Shown piece after piece: positions 34,413 to 43,787 of a stretch of DNA of 64,000 bases. Source of the DNA: Candidatus Alistipes faecigallinarum (GTDB lineage Bacteria; Bacteroidota; Bacteroidia; Bacteroidales; Rikenellaceae). The stretch lies in contig DXDG01000022.1 in assembly GCA_019115605.1 (NCBI GenBank), forward strand, positions 1 through 64,000, given 5' to 3'. Each line of letters begins with the position of its first letter. The first letter of the stretch is position 1. The notes under the pieces are model-generated. The model searched no databases. It saw only the letters and a list, made by a program, of their open reading frames with translations, and had not been told where the DNA came from. Both the position numbers and the translations under genes were made by a program.

Positions 34413-37400
34413 ATGTCCCAGTTCGTTCACCTTCACGTTCACTCGCAATATTCGATTCTCGACGGCCAGGCCAGCATCCAGCGTCTGGTGGACAAGGCCA
34501 TGGCCGACGGGCAGCCCGGCATTGCCATCACGGACCACGGCGACATGTTCGGCATCAAGGAGTTCTACAACTACGTCAAGAAGGTCAAGGGCAAGCTGAA
34601 GGAGAAGGCTGCCGCGTGCGAGCAGCGTCTTGCGGCGCTGCGCGACGGTACGGAGCAGGCTGACGACACGGCGGCGGAGATCGCCGCCTGCGAGAAGCAG
34701 CTCGAAGAGCTGCGCCGGAAGATGAACTTCAAGCCGATCATCGGCTGTGAAGTCTATGTTGCCCGGCGGCGCCTGCAGGACAAGGAGGGCAAGCCCGACC
34801 AGAGCGGTTACCACCTGATCCTGCTTGCGAAGAACCTCAAGGGCTACCACAACCTTATCAAGATTGTCTCGAAGGCGTGGACCGAGGGCTTCTACATGCG
34901 CCCCCGAACGGACCGTACGGAGATCGAAAAATACCACGAAGGATTGATCTGCTGCTCGGCCTGCCTGGCGGGCGAGGTGCCGCGTGCCATCACGGCCGAT
35001 GATCTGGCGAAGGCCGAGGAGTCGATTCTCTGGCACAAGCGGGTCTTCGGCGATGACTATTACCTCGAACTGCAGCTGCACAAGGCGACCGTCGAGCGGG
35101 CCAACCACGAGGCCTACCCCATGCAACTGAAGGTGAACCGCCACCTGCGCGAGTTGGCGGCCAAACATCACGTCCGCCTGGTATGCACGAACGACGTGCA
35201 CTTCGTGGACGAGGACAACGCCGAGGCCCACGACCGGCTGATCTGCCTCTCGACGGGCAAGGATCTCGACGATCCGAAGCGCATGCTCTACTCCAAGCAG
35301 GAGTGGCTCAAGACGACGGCCGAGATGGCCGCGATCTTCGGTGAGACGGACCCCGGGGCGATGCAGACGACCGTGGATATCTGCAACCAGGTGGAGTGCT
35401 ACTCGATCGACCATGCGCCCATCATGCCGACCTTTGCGATTCCCGCGGAGTTCGGCACCGAGGAGGAGTACCGCGCCCGTTATACGGAGCAGGACCTCTA
35501 CGACGAGTTCACGCGCGACGAGCACGGCAACGTGGTCATGTCCGAGGAGGAGGGCCGCAAGAAGATCGAGAAGCTGGGCGGCTACGACAAACTTTACCGC
35601 ATCAAGCTCGAGGCCGACTACCTGGCCAAGCTGACCATGGAGGGGGCGCACCGCCGTTACGGCGAACAGCTTACGGACGAACAGCACGAGCGGCTGGTCT
35701 TCGAGCTGCACATCATGAAGACGATGGGTTTCCCGGGATACTTCCTCATCGTGCAGGACTTCATCCGGGCGGCCCGCGAGGAGCTCGACGTCTCGGTGGG
35801 CCCGGGCCGAGGCTCGGCGGCCGGTTCGGCCGTGGCCTACTGTCTCGGAATCACGCAGATCGACCCCATTGCCTACGACCTGCTGTTCGAGCGTTTCCTC
35901 AATCCCGACCGTATCTCGCTGCCCGATATCGATGTCGATTTCGACGATGACGGCCGCGGCCGCGTGCTCAACTGGGTTACGCAGAAGTACGGCAAGGAGA
36001 AGGTCGCCCATATCATCACCTACGGTACGATGGCCACGAAGCTGGCCATCAAGGACGTGGCTCGTGTTCAGAAACTCCCGCTCGCGGAGTCGGACCGTCT
36101 CTGCAAGCTCGTTCCCGACAAGACACCCGAGGGCAAGGCCGTCAAAAATCTTTCGCAGGCCATCGATCTGGTCCCCGAACTGAAGGCGGCCGAAGAGTCG
36201 GACAATCCCGTGCTGCGCGATACGATCCGTTATGCCAAGATGCTCGAAGGCAACGTCCGCAATACGGGCGTGCACGCCTGCGGCACGATTATCTGCCGGG
36301 ACGACATCACGGACTGGGTGCCCGTATCGACGGCCGACGACAAGGTGACGGGCGAGAAGATGCTCGTTACGCAGTACGAGGGATCGGTGATCGAGGATAC
36401 GGGGCTCATCAAGATGGACTTCCTGGGTCTGAAGACCCTGTCGATCATCAAGGACGCCGTCGAGAACATCCGCCAGACGAAGCATGTCGAGGTCGATATC
36501 GACGACTTCTCGATCATCAACGATCCGGCAACCTACCGGCTCTACAGCGAGGGACGGACCGTCGGGACGTTCCAGTTCGAGTCCGCCGGCATGCAGAAAT
36601 ACCTGCGCGAGCTGCAGCCCTCGACCTTCGAGGACCTGATCGCCATGAACGCCCTCTACCGTCCGGGTCCGATGGACTACATTCCCGACTTCATCGCCCG
36701 CAAGCACGGCCGCAGCCCCATTGTCTATGACATCCCGGTCATGGAGAAGTACCTGAAGGACACCTATGGCGTTACGGTCTATCAGGAGCAGGTCATGCTC
36801 TTGTCGCGTCTTCTGGCGAACTTCACGCGCGGCGAGTCGGACACGCTGCGCAAGGCCATGGGCAAGAAGCTCAAGGACAAGCTCGATGCGCTGAAACCGA
36901 AGTTCATCAGCGGCGGACAGAAGAACGGCCACAACAAGGAGACGCTCGAGAAGATCTGGGCCGACTGGGAGAAGTTCGCCTCCTACGCCTTCAACAAGTC
37001 GCATGCGACCTGCTACTCGTGGGTGGCCTTCCAGACCGCCTACCTCAAGGCCAACTACCCTTCGGAGTACATGGCGGCGGTGTTGAGCCGCAACCTGACG
37101 AACATCGAGCAGCTGACGCTCTACATGAACGAGTGCAAGCGCATGGGTATCAGCGTGCTGGGACCCGATATCAACGAGTCGGTGCGGACCTTCTCGTCCA
37201 ACGAGACGGGCGACGTGCGCTTCGGACTGGCGGCGGTGAAGGGGGTCGGCGAGGCGGCCGTGGAGAGCATCATTGCCGAACGCCGCGCAAACGGGCGTTT
37301 CAAGGATATCTACGACTTCGTCGAGCGCGTGAACTATTCGCTCGTCAACCGCAAGTGTCTCGAGAATCTCGCCTATGCCGGCGCTTTCGATTCGATTGCG

Positions 37401-38228
37401 GACTTCGCGCGCAGCAAGTTCTTCGGTGTCGATACGCGCGATGCGAGCGGAGTTTCGTTCATCGAGCAGCTGATCCGTTACGGACAGCGCTACCAGACCG
37501 AACGCAACAACGCCCAGCAGAGTCTCTTCGGCGGCGACGGGCATGTCGATATCCAGCGTCCCGTAACCCCCTCCTGCACCGACTGGAGCCAGCTTGAGAA
37601 GCTCTCGAAGGAGCGCGAGATGGTCGGACTCTACCTTTCGGCGCACCCGTTGGACGATTACAAGGTCATCATCGACCACATGAGCAAGACGCAGCTTTCG
37701 GAGCTCGAACATCTCGATGCGCTCAAGGGTCAGGAGATTGCCCTGGCCGGCATGGTCGTGGGCGTGCAGAATCTGATGACCAAGACCGGAAAGCCCTGGG
37801 GCCGCTTCAAGATGGAAGACTACAACGGCTCGCACGAGTTTGCCCTCTTCGGCAAGGACTACGAGAACTTCCGCAAATACCTCTACCCCGACTATTTCCT
37901 CTTTATCCGCGGGAAGGTGCAGCCCCGGCCCTACAACGACAAGGAGCTGGAGTTCAAGATCCTCTCGATGATGCAGCTCTCCGAGATGCGCGATTCGATC
38001 CACGAGGTCTCCGTGCAGCTTCCCGTCGAGACGCTGACCGAGACGCTCGTCCGCGAATTCTCGGAGCGCGTGCGTGCCTCGAAGGGCGATACGCTGCTTC
38101 GCGTGCAGGTTTTCGACCCGGAGGCACGCGTGTCGTTGAGCCTCTTCTCGAAGAGCCACAAGGTAACCCTCTCGCAGGATCTGGTCGGATTTTTGGATGA
38201 GAACGAAATCAAATATTCCATAGCATAA
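34413..38228 (+). CDS. dnaE: DNA polymerase III subunit alpha
   Basis: This is the replicative C-family polymerase, 1271 residues. An N-terminal PHP domain has FVHLHVHSQYSILDG and AITDHGDMFG. The catalytic palm has PGRGSAAGSAVAYCLGIT, and LPDIDVDFDDDGRGRV places two catalytic aspartates near D505/D507. Fingers, a helix-hairpin-helix region (AAVKGVGEAAVE) and a C-terminal OB fold (about 1110-1190) follow. A charged coiled-coil insertion of about 45 residues (57-105) interrupts the PHP domain. trxA follows 21 bases later. Confidence 0.97.
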   Translation: MSQFVHLHVHSQYSILDGQASIQRLVDKAMADGQPGIAITDHGDMFGIKEFYNYVKKVKGKLKEKAAACEQRLAALRDGTEQADDTAAEIAACEKQLEELRRKMNFKPIIGCEVYVARRRLQDKEGKPDQSGYHLILLAKNLKGYHNLIKIVSKAWTEGFYMRPRTDRTEIEKYHEGLICCSACLAGEVPRAITADDLAKAEESILWHKRVFGDDYYLELQLHKATVERANHEAYPMQLKVNRHLRELAAKHHVRLVCTNDVHFVDEDNAEAHDRLICLSTGKDLDDPKRMLYSKQEWLKTTAEMAAIFGETDPGAMQTTVDICNQVECYSIDHAPIMPTFAIPAEFGTEEEYRARYTEQDLYDEFTRDEHGNVVMSEEEGRKKIEKLGGYDKLYRIKLEADYLAKLTMEGAHRRYGEQLTDEQHERLVFELHIMKTMGFPGYFLIVQDFIRAAREELDVSVGPGRGSAAGSAVAYCLGITQIDPIAYDLLFERFLNPDRISLPDIDVDFDDDGRGRVLNWVTQKYGKEKVAHIITYGTMATKLAIKDVARVQKLPLAESDRLCKLVPDKTPEGKAVKNLSQAIDLVPELKAAEESDNPVLRDTIRYAKMLEGNVRNTGVHACGTIICRDDITDWVPVSTADDKVTGEKMLVTQYEGSVIEDTGLIKMDFLGLKTLSIIKDAVENIRQTKHVEVDIDDFSIINDPATYRLYSEGRTVGTFQFESAGMQKYLRELQPSTFEDLIAMNALYRPGPMDYIPDFIARKHGRSPIVYDIPVMEKYLKDTYGVTVYQEQVMLLSRLLANFTRGESDTLRKAMGKKLKDKLDALKPKFISGGQKNGHNKETLEKIWADWEKFASYAFNKSHATCYSWVAFQTAYLKANYPSEYMAAVLSRNLTNIEQLTLYMNECKRMGISVLGPDINESVRTFSSNETGDVRFGLAAVKGVGEAAVESIIAERRANGRFKDIYDFVERVNYSLVNRKCLENLAYAGAFDSIADFARSKFFGVDTRDASGVSFIEQLIRYGQRYQTERNNAQQSLFGGDGHVDIQRPVTPSCTDWSQLEKLSKEREMVGLYLSAHPLDDYKVIIDHMSKTQLSELEHLDALKGQEIALAGMVVGVQNLMTKTGKPWGRFKMEDYNGSHEFALFGKDYENFRKYLYPDYFLFIRGKVQPRPYNDKELEFKILSMMQLSEMRDSIHEVSVQLPVETLTETLVREFSERVRASKGDTLLRVQVFDPEARVSLSLFSKSHKVTLSQDLVGFLDENEIKYSIA

Positions 38229-38249
38229 AACCTAAAAAACATCAAGATT

Positions 38250-38564
38250 ATGGCATTGGCAATCAACAAGGAGAATTTTCAGGAGCTGCTCTCATCGGCG
38301 CAGCCCGTCGTAATCGATTTCTGGGCCGAGTGGTGCGGTCCCTGCCGGATGATGTCGCCGATCGTGGACGAACTGGCGGCCGAATACGAAGGCCGCGTGG
38401 TCGTCGGCAAGTGCGATGTAGAGCAGAACGACGAGATCACGATGAAATACGGCGTTCGCAACATTCCGACGATCGTCTTCCTCAAGGGCGGCGAACTGGT
38501 CGACAAGCAGGTCGGAGCCTGCTCGAAGGATGCCCTGAAGGCAAAGATCGAGAAGCTCCTCTGA
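38250..38564 (+). CDS. trxA: Thioredoxin
   Basis: This small cytoplasmic dithiol reductase has 104 residues. The active site is W28-C29-G-P-C32 in FWAEWCGPCRMM, and the cis-proline lies in VRNIPTIVFLKGGE. It sits 21 bases downstream of dnaE and is probably transcribed with it. A clear terminator follows. Confidence 0.97.
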   Translation: MALAINKENFQELLSSAQPVVIDFWAEWCGPCRMMSPIVDELAAEYEGRVVVGKCDVEQNDEITMKYGVRNIPTIVFLKGGELVDKQVGACSKDALKAKIEKLL

Positions 38565-38581
38565 TTTTCGAACGATGAACC

Positions 38582-38608
38582 AACCCCTCGGCTCGGCCGA
38601 GGGGTTTT
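38582..38608 (+). terminator. Terminator of the dnaE-trxA unit
   Basis: AACCCCTCGG (38582-38591) pairs with CCGAGGGGTT (38597-38606), with four Ts at 38605-38608. Confidence 0.85.
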
Positions 38609-38638
38609 CGTTGCAATTTGTACTGTTACCGTTTGCAT

Positions 38639-39589
38639 ATGGATATCGAGCAACTCAAGGGCCACGGCGCAATGCTCGGGGCCAATGCCATGTGGGGACT
38701 GATGTCTCCCGTGGCCAAACTCGTGATGGTCGGCGGAATCATCACGCCGCTTGTCGTTACCGACCTGCGGGTCTTCGGGGCGATGATTCTCTTCTGGATC
38801 GCCTCCTTCTTCGGCAAACCGGAGCATGTGGCACCGGCCGATCTGATGAAACTTTTCGGGGCCTCGCTGCTGGCCATCGTCTTCAACCAGGGCTGTTTTA
38901 TCTTCGGCGTGGGCATGACCTCTCCCGTGGACGCCTCGATCATCACGACAAGCATGCCGCTCGTGGCGATGATCCTTGCGGCGGTCATTCTCAAGGAGCC
39001 CGTTACCGGACGGAAGGTGCTCGGCATAGCGGCCGGAGCCTCGGGCGCCCTGCTGCTTATCCTGGGCAGCAACAGCGGCGCGGGTGCCGTGCGGGAGGTC
39101 GGCGACCGCTATATCTGGGGGGATCTGCTCGTGCTGCTGGCCCAATGCAGCTATGCCCTCTACATCGTGCTGTTCAAGAATTTCGTCGGACGCTATTCGC
39201 CCGTAACGATCATGAAGTGGATGTTTACCTATTCGTTCCTCTGCCTGCTGCCCTTCTCCTACGACGATCTGATCGCCACGCAGTGGCGTGCGCTGGACTG
39301 GGGAGCGTCGCTCTCGCTGGTCTATATCGTTGTGGGCAGCACCTTTTTGAGCTATATTCTCGTGATCGTGGGCCAGAAGCGGCTGCGTCCTACCGTCGCC
39401 GGCATGTACAATTACGTGCAGCCGCTTGTGGCGAGCATCGTGGCGGTCTGCTGGGGCATGGATTCGTTCAATCTGACGAAGATTCTCTCCGTGGCGCTGA
39501 TTTTCGGGGGTGTCTACCTCGTAACGTCGAGCCGCAGCCGTGCCGACATGGAGCGTGAGGCTGCGGCGGCCTCGAAAACGGCCGACTGA
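38639..39589 (+). CDS. EamA/DMT-family transporter
   Basis: The 316-residue membrane protein has ten predicted helices in two EamA repeats. The first has LGANAMWGLMSPVAKLVM and the second WGDLLVLLAQCSYALYIVLFKNF. Loops such as TSPVDASIITTSMPLVAMILA and QKRLRPTVAGMYNYVQPLVA are typical. Substrate is unknown. The start at 38639 (MDIEQLKGHGAML) is the best fit to the family. A -7-like TTACCGTTTG ends only three bases before it, so either the mRNA is nearly leaderless or the promoter is elsewhere. Confidence 0.85.
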   Translation: MDIEQLKGHGAMLGANAMWGLMSPVAKLVMVGGIITPLVVTDLRVFGAMILFWIASFFGKPEHVAPADLMKLFGASLLAIVFNQGCFIFGVGMTSPVDASIITTSMPLVAMILAAVILKEPVTGRKVLGIAAGASGALLLILGSNSGAGAVREVGDRYIWGDLLVLLAQCSYALYIVLFKNFVGRYSPVTIMKWMFTYSFLCLLPFSYDDLIATQWRALDWGASLSLVYIVVGSTFLSYILVIVGQKRLRPTVAGMYNYVQPLVASIVAVCWGMDSFNLTKILSVALIFGGVYLVTSSRSRADMEREAAAASKTAD

Positions 39590-39610
39590 TCGACCGTGCG
39601 GAATCCGTAG

Positions 39611-39646
39611 CAAAAGCCCCGGACCTTTCATGGCCCGGGGCTTTTG
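39611..39646. terminator. Bidirectional terminator, EamA gene / nitroreductase gene
   Basis: CAAAAGCCCCGG (39611-39622) pairs with CCGGGGCTTTTG (39635-39646), an A/T-flanked stem between two convergent genes. Confidence 0.88.
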
Positions 39647-39667
39647 TTTGCGGATGCAGGCGCCCGA

Positions 39668-40198
39668 TCACCGGCTCTTGCCGTAGCTCTCGTAGAAAAC
39701 CGACTCCGAGAGCGGCTTGCGCGTCGTGGCGTGGCGTTCGGGCGAGGCGGCCTCGCCGGCTCCGTAACCCACGATGAGGATATTTACCGGAACGACCTCG
39801 TCCGGAAGGTTGAACTCCGCACGGACGGCGTCGGGTTTGAACATGCATACCCAGAGCGTGTCGAGTCCTTGGGCCGTGGCTTCGAGCATCATGTGGTCCG
39901 TGACGATCGAAGCGTCGATATCGCCGATCATCTTGCCGTCGTACTTCCGGGTCCAGGCCGCGGAGGTGTCGGCGCAGACAATGATGGCGAGCGGGGCCCC
40001 GAAGTCGCGCGTGCAGCGGGCAAGGCGCTCCATCCCCTCCTTTGATTCGATGACGATGAGCCGCTGGGGCTGGAGATTGGCTCCCGTGGGAGCTACACGG
40101 CCCGCTTCGAGAATGGCGGCGAGTTTTTCGGCCTCGACTTTCCGGTCGAGGTATTGGCGGCAGGCATACCGCTTTTTGGCCAGTTCGAGAAAATCCAT
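39668..40198 (-). CDS. Nitroreductase-family flavoprotein
   Basis: This 176-residue FMN enzyme is probably NAD(P)H-dependent and acts on nitro or quinone compounds. The FMN-binding N-terminus is KRYACRQYLDRKVE. ILEAGRVAPTGANLQPQRL and ATAQGLDTLWVCMFKPD are the classic family segments, and VNILIVGYGAGEAASPERH is the C-terminal FMN loop. ATG 40198 (MDFLELAKKRYACRQY) is the standard start. The physiological substrate is not known; family members activate metronidazole in some anaerobes. Confidence 0.9.
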   Translation of the reverse strand: MDFLELAKKRYACRQYLDRKVEAEKLAAILEAGRVAPTGANLQPQRLIVIESKEGMERLARCTRDFGAPLAIIVCADTSAAWTRKYDGKMIGDIDASIVTDHMMLEATAQGLDTLWVCMFKPDAVRAEFNLPDEVVPVNILIVGYGAGEAASPERHATTRKPLSESVFYESYGKSR

Positions 40199-40406
40199 CC
40201 TTGCAATGTATTTAAGGGGTATCGATCGGACCGCTGCTCCCCGAAGGGCGGCGGTCCGGGAACGAAGATACGCAAAAATCAGCATCCGGCAAAATCGACG
40301 TCCGCGCCGGATGGCAGTTCCGACTGTCAAAGTGGCAGACCGCTGCGGCTGGCACACCGTTTGCTCGTCGTAAGGCGGAAAAATACAAAAACAACAAGAT
40401 AGCACT

Positions 40407-42467
40407 ATGAAAAACGGAAAAATCGGAGTTACCACGGAGAACATCTTCCCCGTGATCAAGAAATTCCTCTATTCGGAGCATGAAATCTTCCTGCGTGAGT
40501 TGATCTCGAACGCCGTGGATGCGACGCAGAAGTTCAAGACCCTCTCGTCGATGGGCGAAGTGAAGGGTGAACTGGGCGACCTGACGATCCATGTCGCCGT
40601 GGACAAGGCGCAGAAGACGCTGACGGTTACCGACCGCGGAATCGGCATGACGGCCGAGGAGGTGGACAAGTACATCAACCAGATCGCCTTCTCGGGTGCC
40701 GAGGAGTTCATGGAGAAATACAAGAACCAGGCGATTATCGGCCACTTCGGACTGGGATTCTACTCGGCCTTCATGGTTGCGGACAAGGTGGAGATCATCA
40801 CCCGCTCGTGGCGCGAGGGTTCGAAGACCGTGCACTGGAGCTGCACGGGATCTCCCGAGTTCGAGATGGAGGAGACCGACGAGGCCCACGACCGCGGCAC
40901 GACGATCGTCCTGCACCTTTCGGAGGATGCGCTCGAATACGCCGAGGAGTCGCGCATCGAGGAGCTGCTGAAGAAATACTGCCGCTTCCTGCCCGTGCCC
41001 ATTGCCTTCGGCAAGGTCAAGGAGTGGAAGGACGGCAAGTATGTCGATACCGACAAGGACAACATCATCAATGACGTCGATCCGCTGTGGACGCGCAAGC
41101 CGTCGGAGATCACCGAGGAGCAGTACAGGGAGTTCTACCGCGAACTCTACCCCATGAGCGACGAGCCGCTCTTCTCGATCCATCTGAATATCGACTATCC
41201 GTTCCACCTGACGGGTATTCTCTACTTCCCGAAGATCCACAACAACTTCGAGATCCAGAAGAACAAGATCCAGCTCTACTCGAACCAGGTCTTCGTTACG
41301 GATCAGGTCGAGGGTATCGTGCCGGAGTATCTGACGCTGCTGCACGGCGTGATTGACTCGCCGGACATTCCGCTCAACGTCTCGCGCAGCTACCTGCAGA
41401 GCGATTCGAACGTGAAGAAGATCTCGGGCTACATCACCCGCAAGGTGGCCGACCGTCTGCAGGAGCTCTTCAACACGATGCGCCCCGACTACGAGTCGAA
41501 GTGGGACGATCTGAAGATCTTCATCCAGTACGGCATTCTGACCGACGAGAAGTTTGCCGAGAAGGCCGAGAACTTCATGCTCTGGAAGAATGTAGACGGC
41601 AAATACTTCACGCCGAAGGAGTACCTCGAGAAGGTCAAGGAGACGCAGACCGACAAGAACAAGACCGTCGTCTTCCTCTATGTGGACGATCCCGTCGAGA
41701 AATACACCTCGCTCGAGGCTGCAAAGGCAAAGGGTTACGACGTGCTGTGGATGGACGGCCAGCTGGACAACCACTACGTCAACTGGTATGAGTCGAAGAA
41801 CAAGGAGCAGCGCTTCGTGCGTGTGGACAGCGACGTGATCGACAAGCTGATCCAGAAGGAGGACAGCATCAAGATGTCGCTGACCGAGGCCCAGCAGGAG
41901 CTGCTGACGCCGGTCTTCGAGAGCCAGATGCCCAAGGACGAGAAGATCAACTACCACATCTCGTTCGAGGCCATGTCGCCCGACGAGGCGCCGGTGGTCA
42001 TCACGCAGAACGAGTTCATGCGCCGTATGAAGGAGATGGCCGCAATGGGCGGTGGCGGCATGAGTCAGTTCTACGGCCAGATGCCCGACAACTTCACAAT
42101 CGCCGTGAATGGCAACCACCCCATCGTCATCGACATTCTGGCGGATGTGGAGAAGGCCTATGGCGACAAGCTGAAGACCATGACGAAGAAGATCGACGCG
42201 GCTGTCGCCGAGGAGAAACGCTTCGAGGAGGTTACGAAGGATAAGAAGGAGGCGGACCTCACGCCCGAGGAGAAATCGACGCGCGAGGAGCTCTCGAAGA
42301 AGGTCGTAACGCTGCGCGACGAGCGCAACGAGCGGCTGCGCGAGATCGGTTCGGAGAACAAGCTCGTCAAGCAGATCATTGACCTGGCGCTGCTGACAAA
42401 CGGCATGCTGAAGGGCAAGAACCTGACGGATTTCATCCAGCGGTCGATTTCGCTCATCGAGAAATAA
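40407..42467 (+). CDS. htpG: Molecular chaperone HtpG (Hsp90)
   Basis: This cytoplasmic ATP-dependent chaperone has 686 residues. The GHKL ATPase domain shows LRELISNAVDATQKF, VTDRGIGMTAEEVDKYI and GHFGLGFYSAFMVADKV. The middle domain has GVIDSPDIPLNVSRSYLQSD, with the catalytic arginine loop. The C-terminal dimerisation domain runs from about 540. The usual Bacteroidetes linker is present. The upstream region (40271-40406) is short and shows no consensus -7 element that I can assign with confidence. Confidence 0.97.
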   Translation: MKNGKIGVTTENIFPVIKKFLYSEHEIFLRELISNAVDATQKFKTLSSMGEVKGELGDLTIHVAVDKAQKTLTVTDRGIGMTAEEVDKYINQIAFSGAEEFMEKYKNQAIIGHFGLGFYSAFMVADKVEIITRSWREGSKTVHWSCTGSPEFEMEETDEAHDRGTTIVLHLSEDALEYAEESRIEELLKKYCRFLPVPIAFGKVKEWKDGKYVDTDKDNIINDVDPLWTRKPSEITEEQYREFYRELYPMSDEPLFSIHLNIDYPFHLTGILYFPKIHNNFEIQKNKIQLYSNQVFVTDQVEGIVPEYLTLLHGVIDSPDIPLNVSRSYLQSDSNVKKISGYITRKVADRLQELFNTMRPDYESKWDDLKIFIQYGILTDEKFAEKAENFMLWKNVDGKYFTPKEYLEKVKETQTDKNKTVVFLYVDDPVEKYTSLEAAKAKGYDVLWMDGQLDNHYVNWYESKNKEQRFVRVDSDVIDKLIQKEDSIKMSLTEAQQELLTPVFESQMPKDEKINYHISFEAMSPDEAPVVITQNEFMRRMKEMAAMGGGGMSQFYGQMPDNFTIAVNGNHPIVIDILADVEKAYGDKLKTMTKKIDAAVAEEKRFEEVTKDKKEADLTPEEKSTREELSKKVVTLRDERNERLREIGSENKLVKQIIDLALLTNGMLKGKNLTDFIQRSISLIEK

Positions 42468-42504
42468 TCCTCCGTGACTCCCGCGTGGAGTCTTCGGAAA
42501 CGGC

Positions 42505-42541
42505 AACGGGCCGGACTTTTCAGAAGTCCGACCCGTTTTTT
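42505..42541 (+). terminator. htpG terminator
   Basis: AACGGGCCGGACTT (42505-42518) pairs with AAGTCCGACCCGTT (42524-42537) with one mismatch, followed by a run of Ts to 42541. Confidence 0.88.
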
Positions 42542-42563
42542 TGTGTATGGAAGGCGACGCGTG

Positions 42564-43211
42564 TCAGTTGCCAATTTTCGCGCAGGCGTATTGTTCTAAT
42601 TGTCCCCAGTCACCCGACTGGATCGCTGGAATAGCACGGAGGATACGCTCATCCGGCCATTCCCACCAGCGGATACGCAGCAGAAGTTCAATCACTTCAG
42701 GGGCGAAGCGTCTGCGAATGGGTCGAGCTGGGACACCCCCGACAATCGTATAAGGATCCACGTCGCGGGTAATAACAGCTCGCGTCCCGATTACAGCACC
42801 GTCTCCAATCCGAACGCCGGCCAATATGACAGCCTCGTAACCGATCCACACGTCGTTACCTACGACAATATCTCCCTTACAGTCCCAAGCTTCGGCAACC
42901 TGCGTCCGGTCGCCCTGCCATTCCTCGTAGAAGAGCGGGAAGGTATAGGTGGAAAGCGACCGCAGCGTGTGGTTGGCACAGTTGAAAAGGAATTTTGCTC
43001 CGCAGGCAATCGAACAGAAACGCCCGATGATGAGCCGCTCGTGGTGGACGGGATAATGGTAGAGAATATTGTTGGTGGCGAAAAGACGCGGGTCGGATCT
43101 GAAATCGTTATAGATCGTATAGTCGCCGATTTCAATTTGCGGATCGTCGACGACGGCATTCAGATAGACAGTCTGCCGGTCGCCTGTCCGTGAATAGATT
43201 TTGTTCATCAT
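42564..43211 (-). CDS. Vat/CatB-type xenobiotic O-acetyltransferase (hexapeptide repeat)
   Basis: The 215-residue left-handed beta-helix acyltransferase has the order of streptogramin (Vat) and type-B chloramphenicol acetyltransferases. LIIGRFCSIACGAKFLFN and NCANHTLRSLSTYTF hold the catalytic histidine in the ANH motif. GDIVVGNDVWIGYEAVILAGV and PYTIVGGVPARPIRRRF are also present. Base composition of the gene and its 140-base upstream gap is more AT-rich than the neighbours, compatible with acquisition. Whether it confers resistance, or acetylates a sugar, cannot be decided here. Confidence 0.82.
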   Translation of the reverse strand: MMNKIYSRTGDRQTVYLNAVVDDPQIEIGDYTIYNDFRSDPRLFATNNILYHYPVHHERLIIGRFCSIACGAKFLFNCANHTLRSLSTYTFPLFYEEWQGDRTQVAEAWDCKGDIVVGNDVWIGYEAVILAGVRIGDGAVIGTRAVITRDVDPYTIVGGVPARPIRRRFAPEVIELLLRIRWWEWPDERILRAIPAIQSGDWGQLEQYACAKIGN

Positions 43212-43350
43212 GTTTTCAGTCTTTTAAAGCGTTTATTCGTTCAGAATCAGATACGACCATTCGGTCGGAACCGTTGGGCAGTCCCGACACGACGGATAAT
43301 CGGATTCAGATACAGCGCTTCATCGTGAAAACATCATTTTTTCCTGATCT

Positions 43351-43773
43351 TTACTCAGCCGGCTCCTCCTTCCACCGCGGGCGGATCAGTTCGAGGAACC
43401 ACTCCGGACAGCGGCACGGACGGCGCGTATCGCTGTGGATGAATCCCAGCTGCGTCATGCCCGTATTGATCAGCTCGCCCTTCTCGTTGTAGATCTCGTA
43501 GAAGAAGTTGATGCGTGCGGCGGGCTTCTCACGCAGGATGATGCGCACCGTGAGCAGTTCGTCGAAGTAGGCAGGCTTGCGGTATTTCGACTGCACTTCG
43601 AGAATCGGCATCATGATACCCCGCCGCTCGACCTCGGCAAACGACATGCCCAGGTCGCGCAGCAGCTCGCTGCGGGCCGCTTCGTAGTAGCAGATGTAGT
43701 TCGAGTGGTGGCAGATGGCCATCTGGTCGGTATGCTTGTACCAGACCCGGATTTTGCAATCGTGGCTCAACAT
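43351..43773 (-). CDS. Acyl-CoA thioesterase, 4HBT (YbgC/FadM-like) family
   Basis: The 140-residue hot-dog protein begins HDCKIRVWYKHTDQMAICHHSNYICYYEAARSELL. The D in HTDQM and the HSNY signature match 4-hydroxybenzoyl-CoA thioesterase-like enzymes. Strands after residue 60 (MMPILEVQSKYRKPAYFDELL) complete the fold. It is the last gene of the nucleoside phosphorylase-dnaN operon, 14 bases after ribF. The substrate is a thioester of unknown chain length. Confidence 0.88.
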   Translation of the reverse strand: MLSHDCKIRVWYKHTDQMAICHHSNYICYYEAARSELLRDLGMSFAEVERRGIMMPILEVQSKYRKPAYFDELLTVRIILREKPAARINFFYEIYNEKGELINTGMTQLGFIHSDTRRPCRCPEWFLELIRPRWKEEPAE

Positions 43774-43787
43774 GTTGTAAGGGTATA

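Noticed and set aside
34355..34663. Small frame starting in the dnaE leader and overlapping the dnaE start
   Set aside because: The overlapping part is an Arg/Gly/His-rich frame-shifted shadow of dnaE. No promoter or ribosome-binding site favours it.
34398..38159. 1253-codon minus-strand open frame opposite dnaE
   Set aside because: It is the shadow of dnaE, with no start context, promoter or recognisable motifs.
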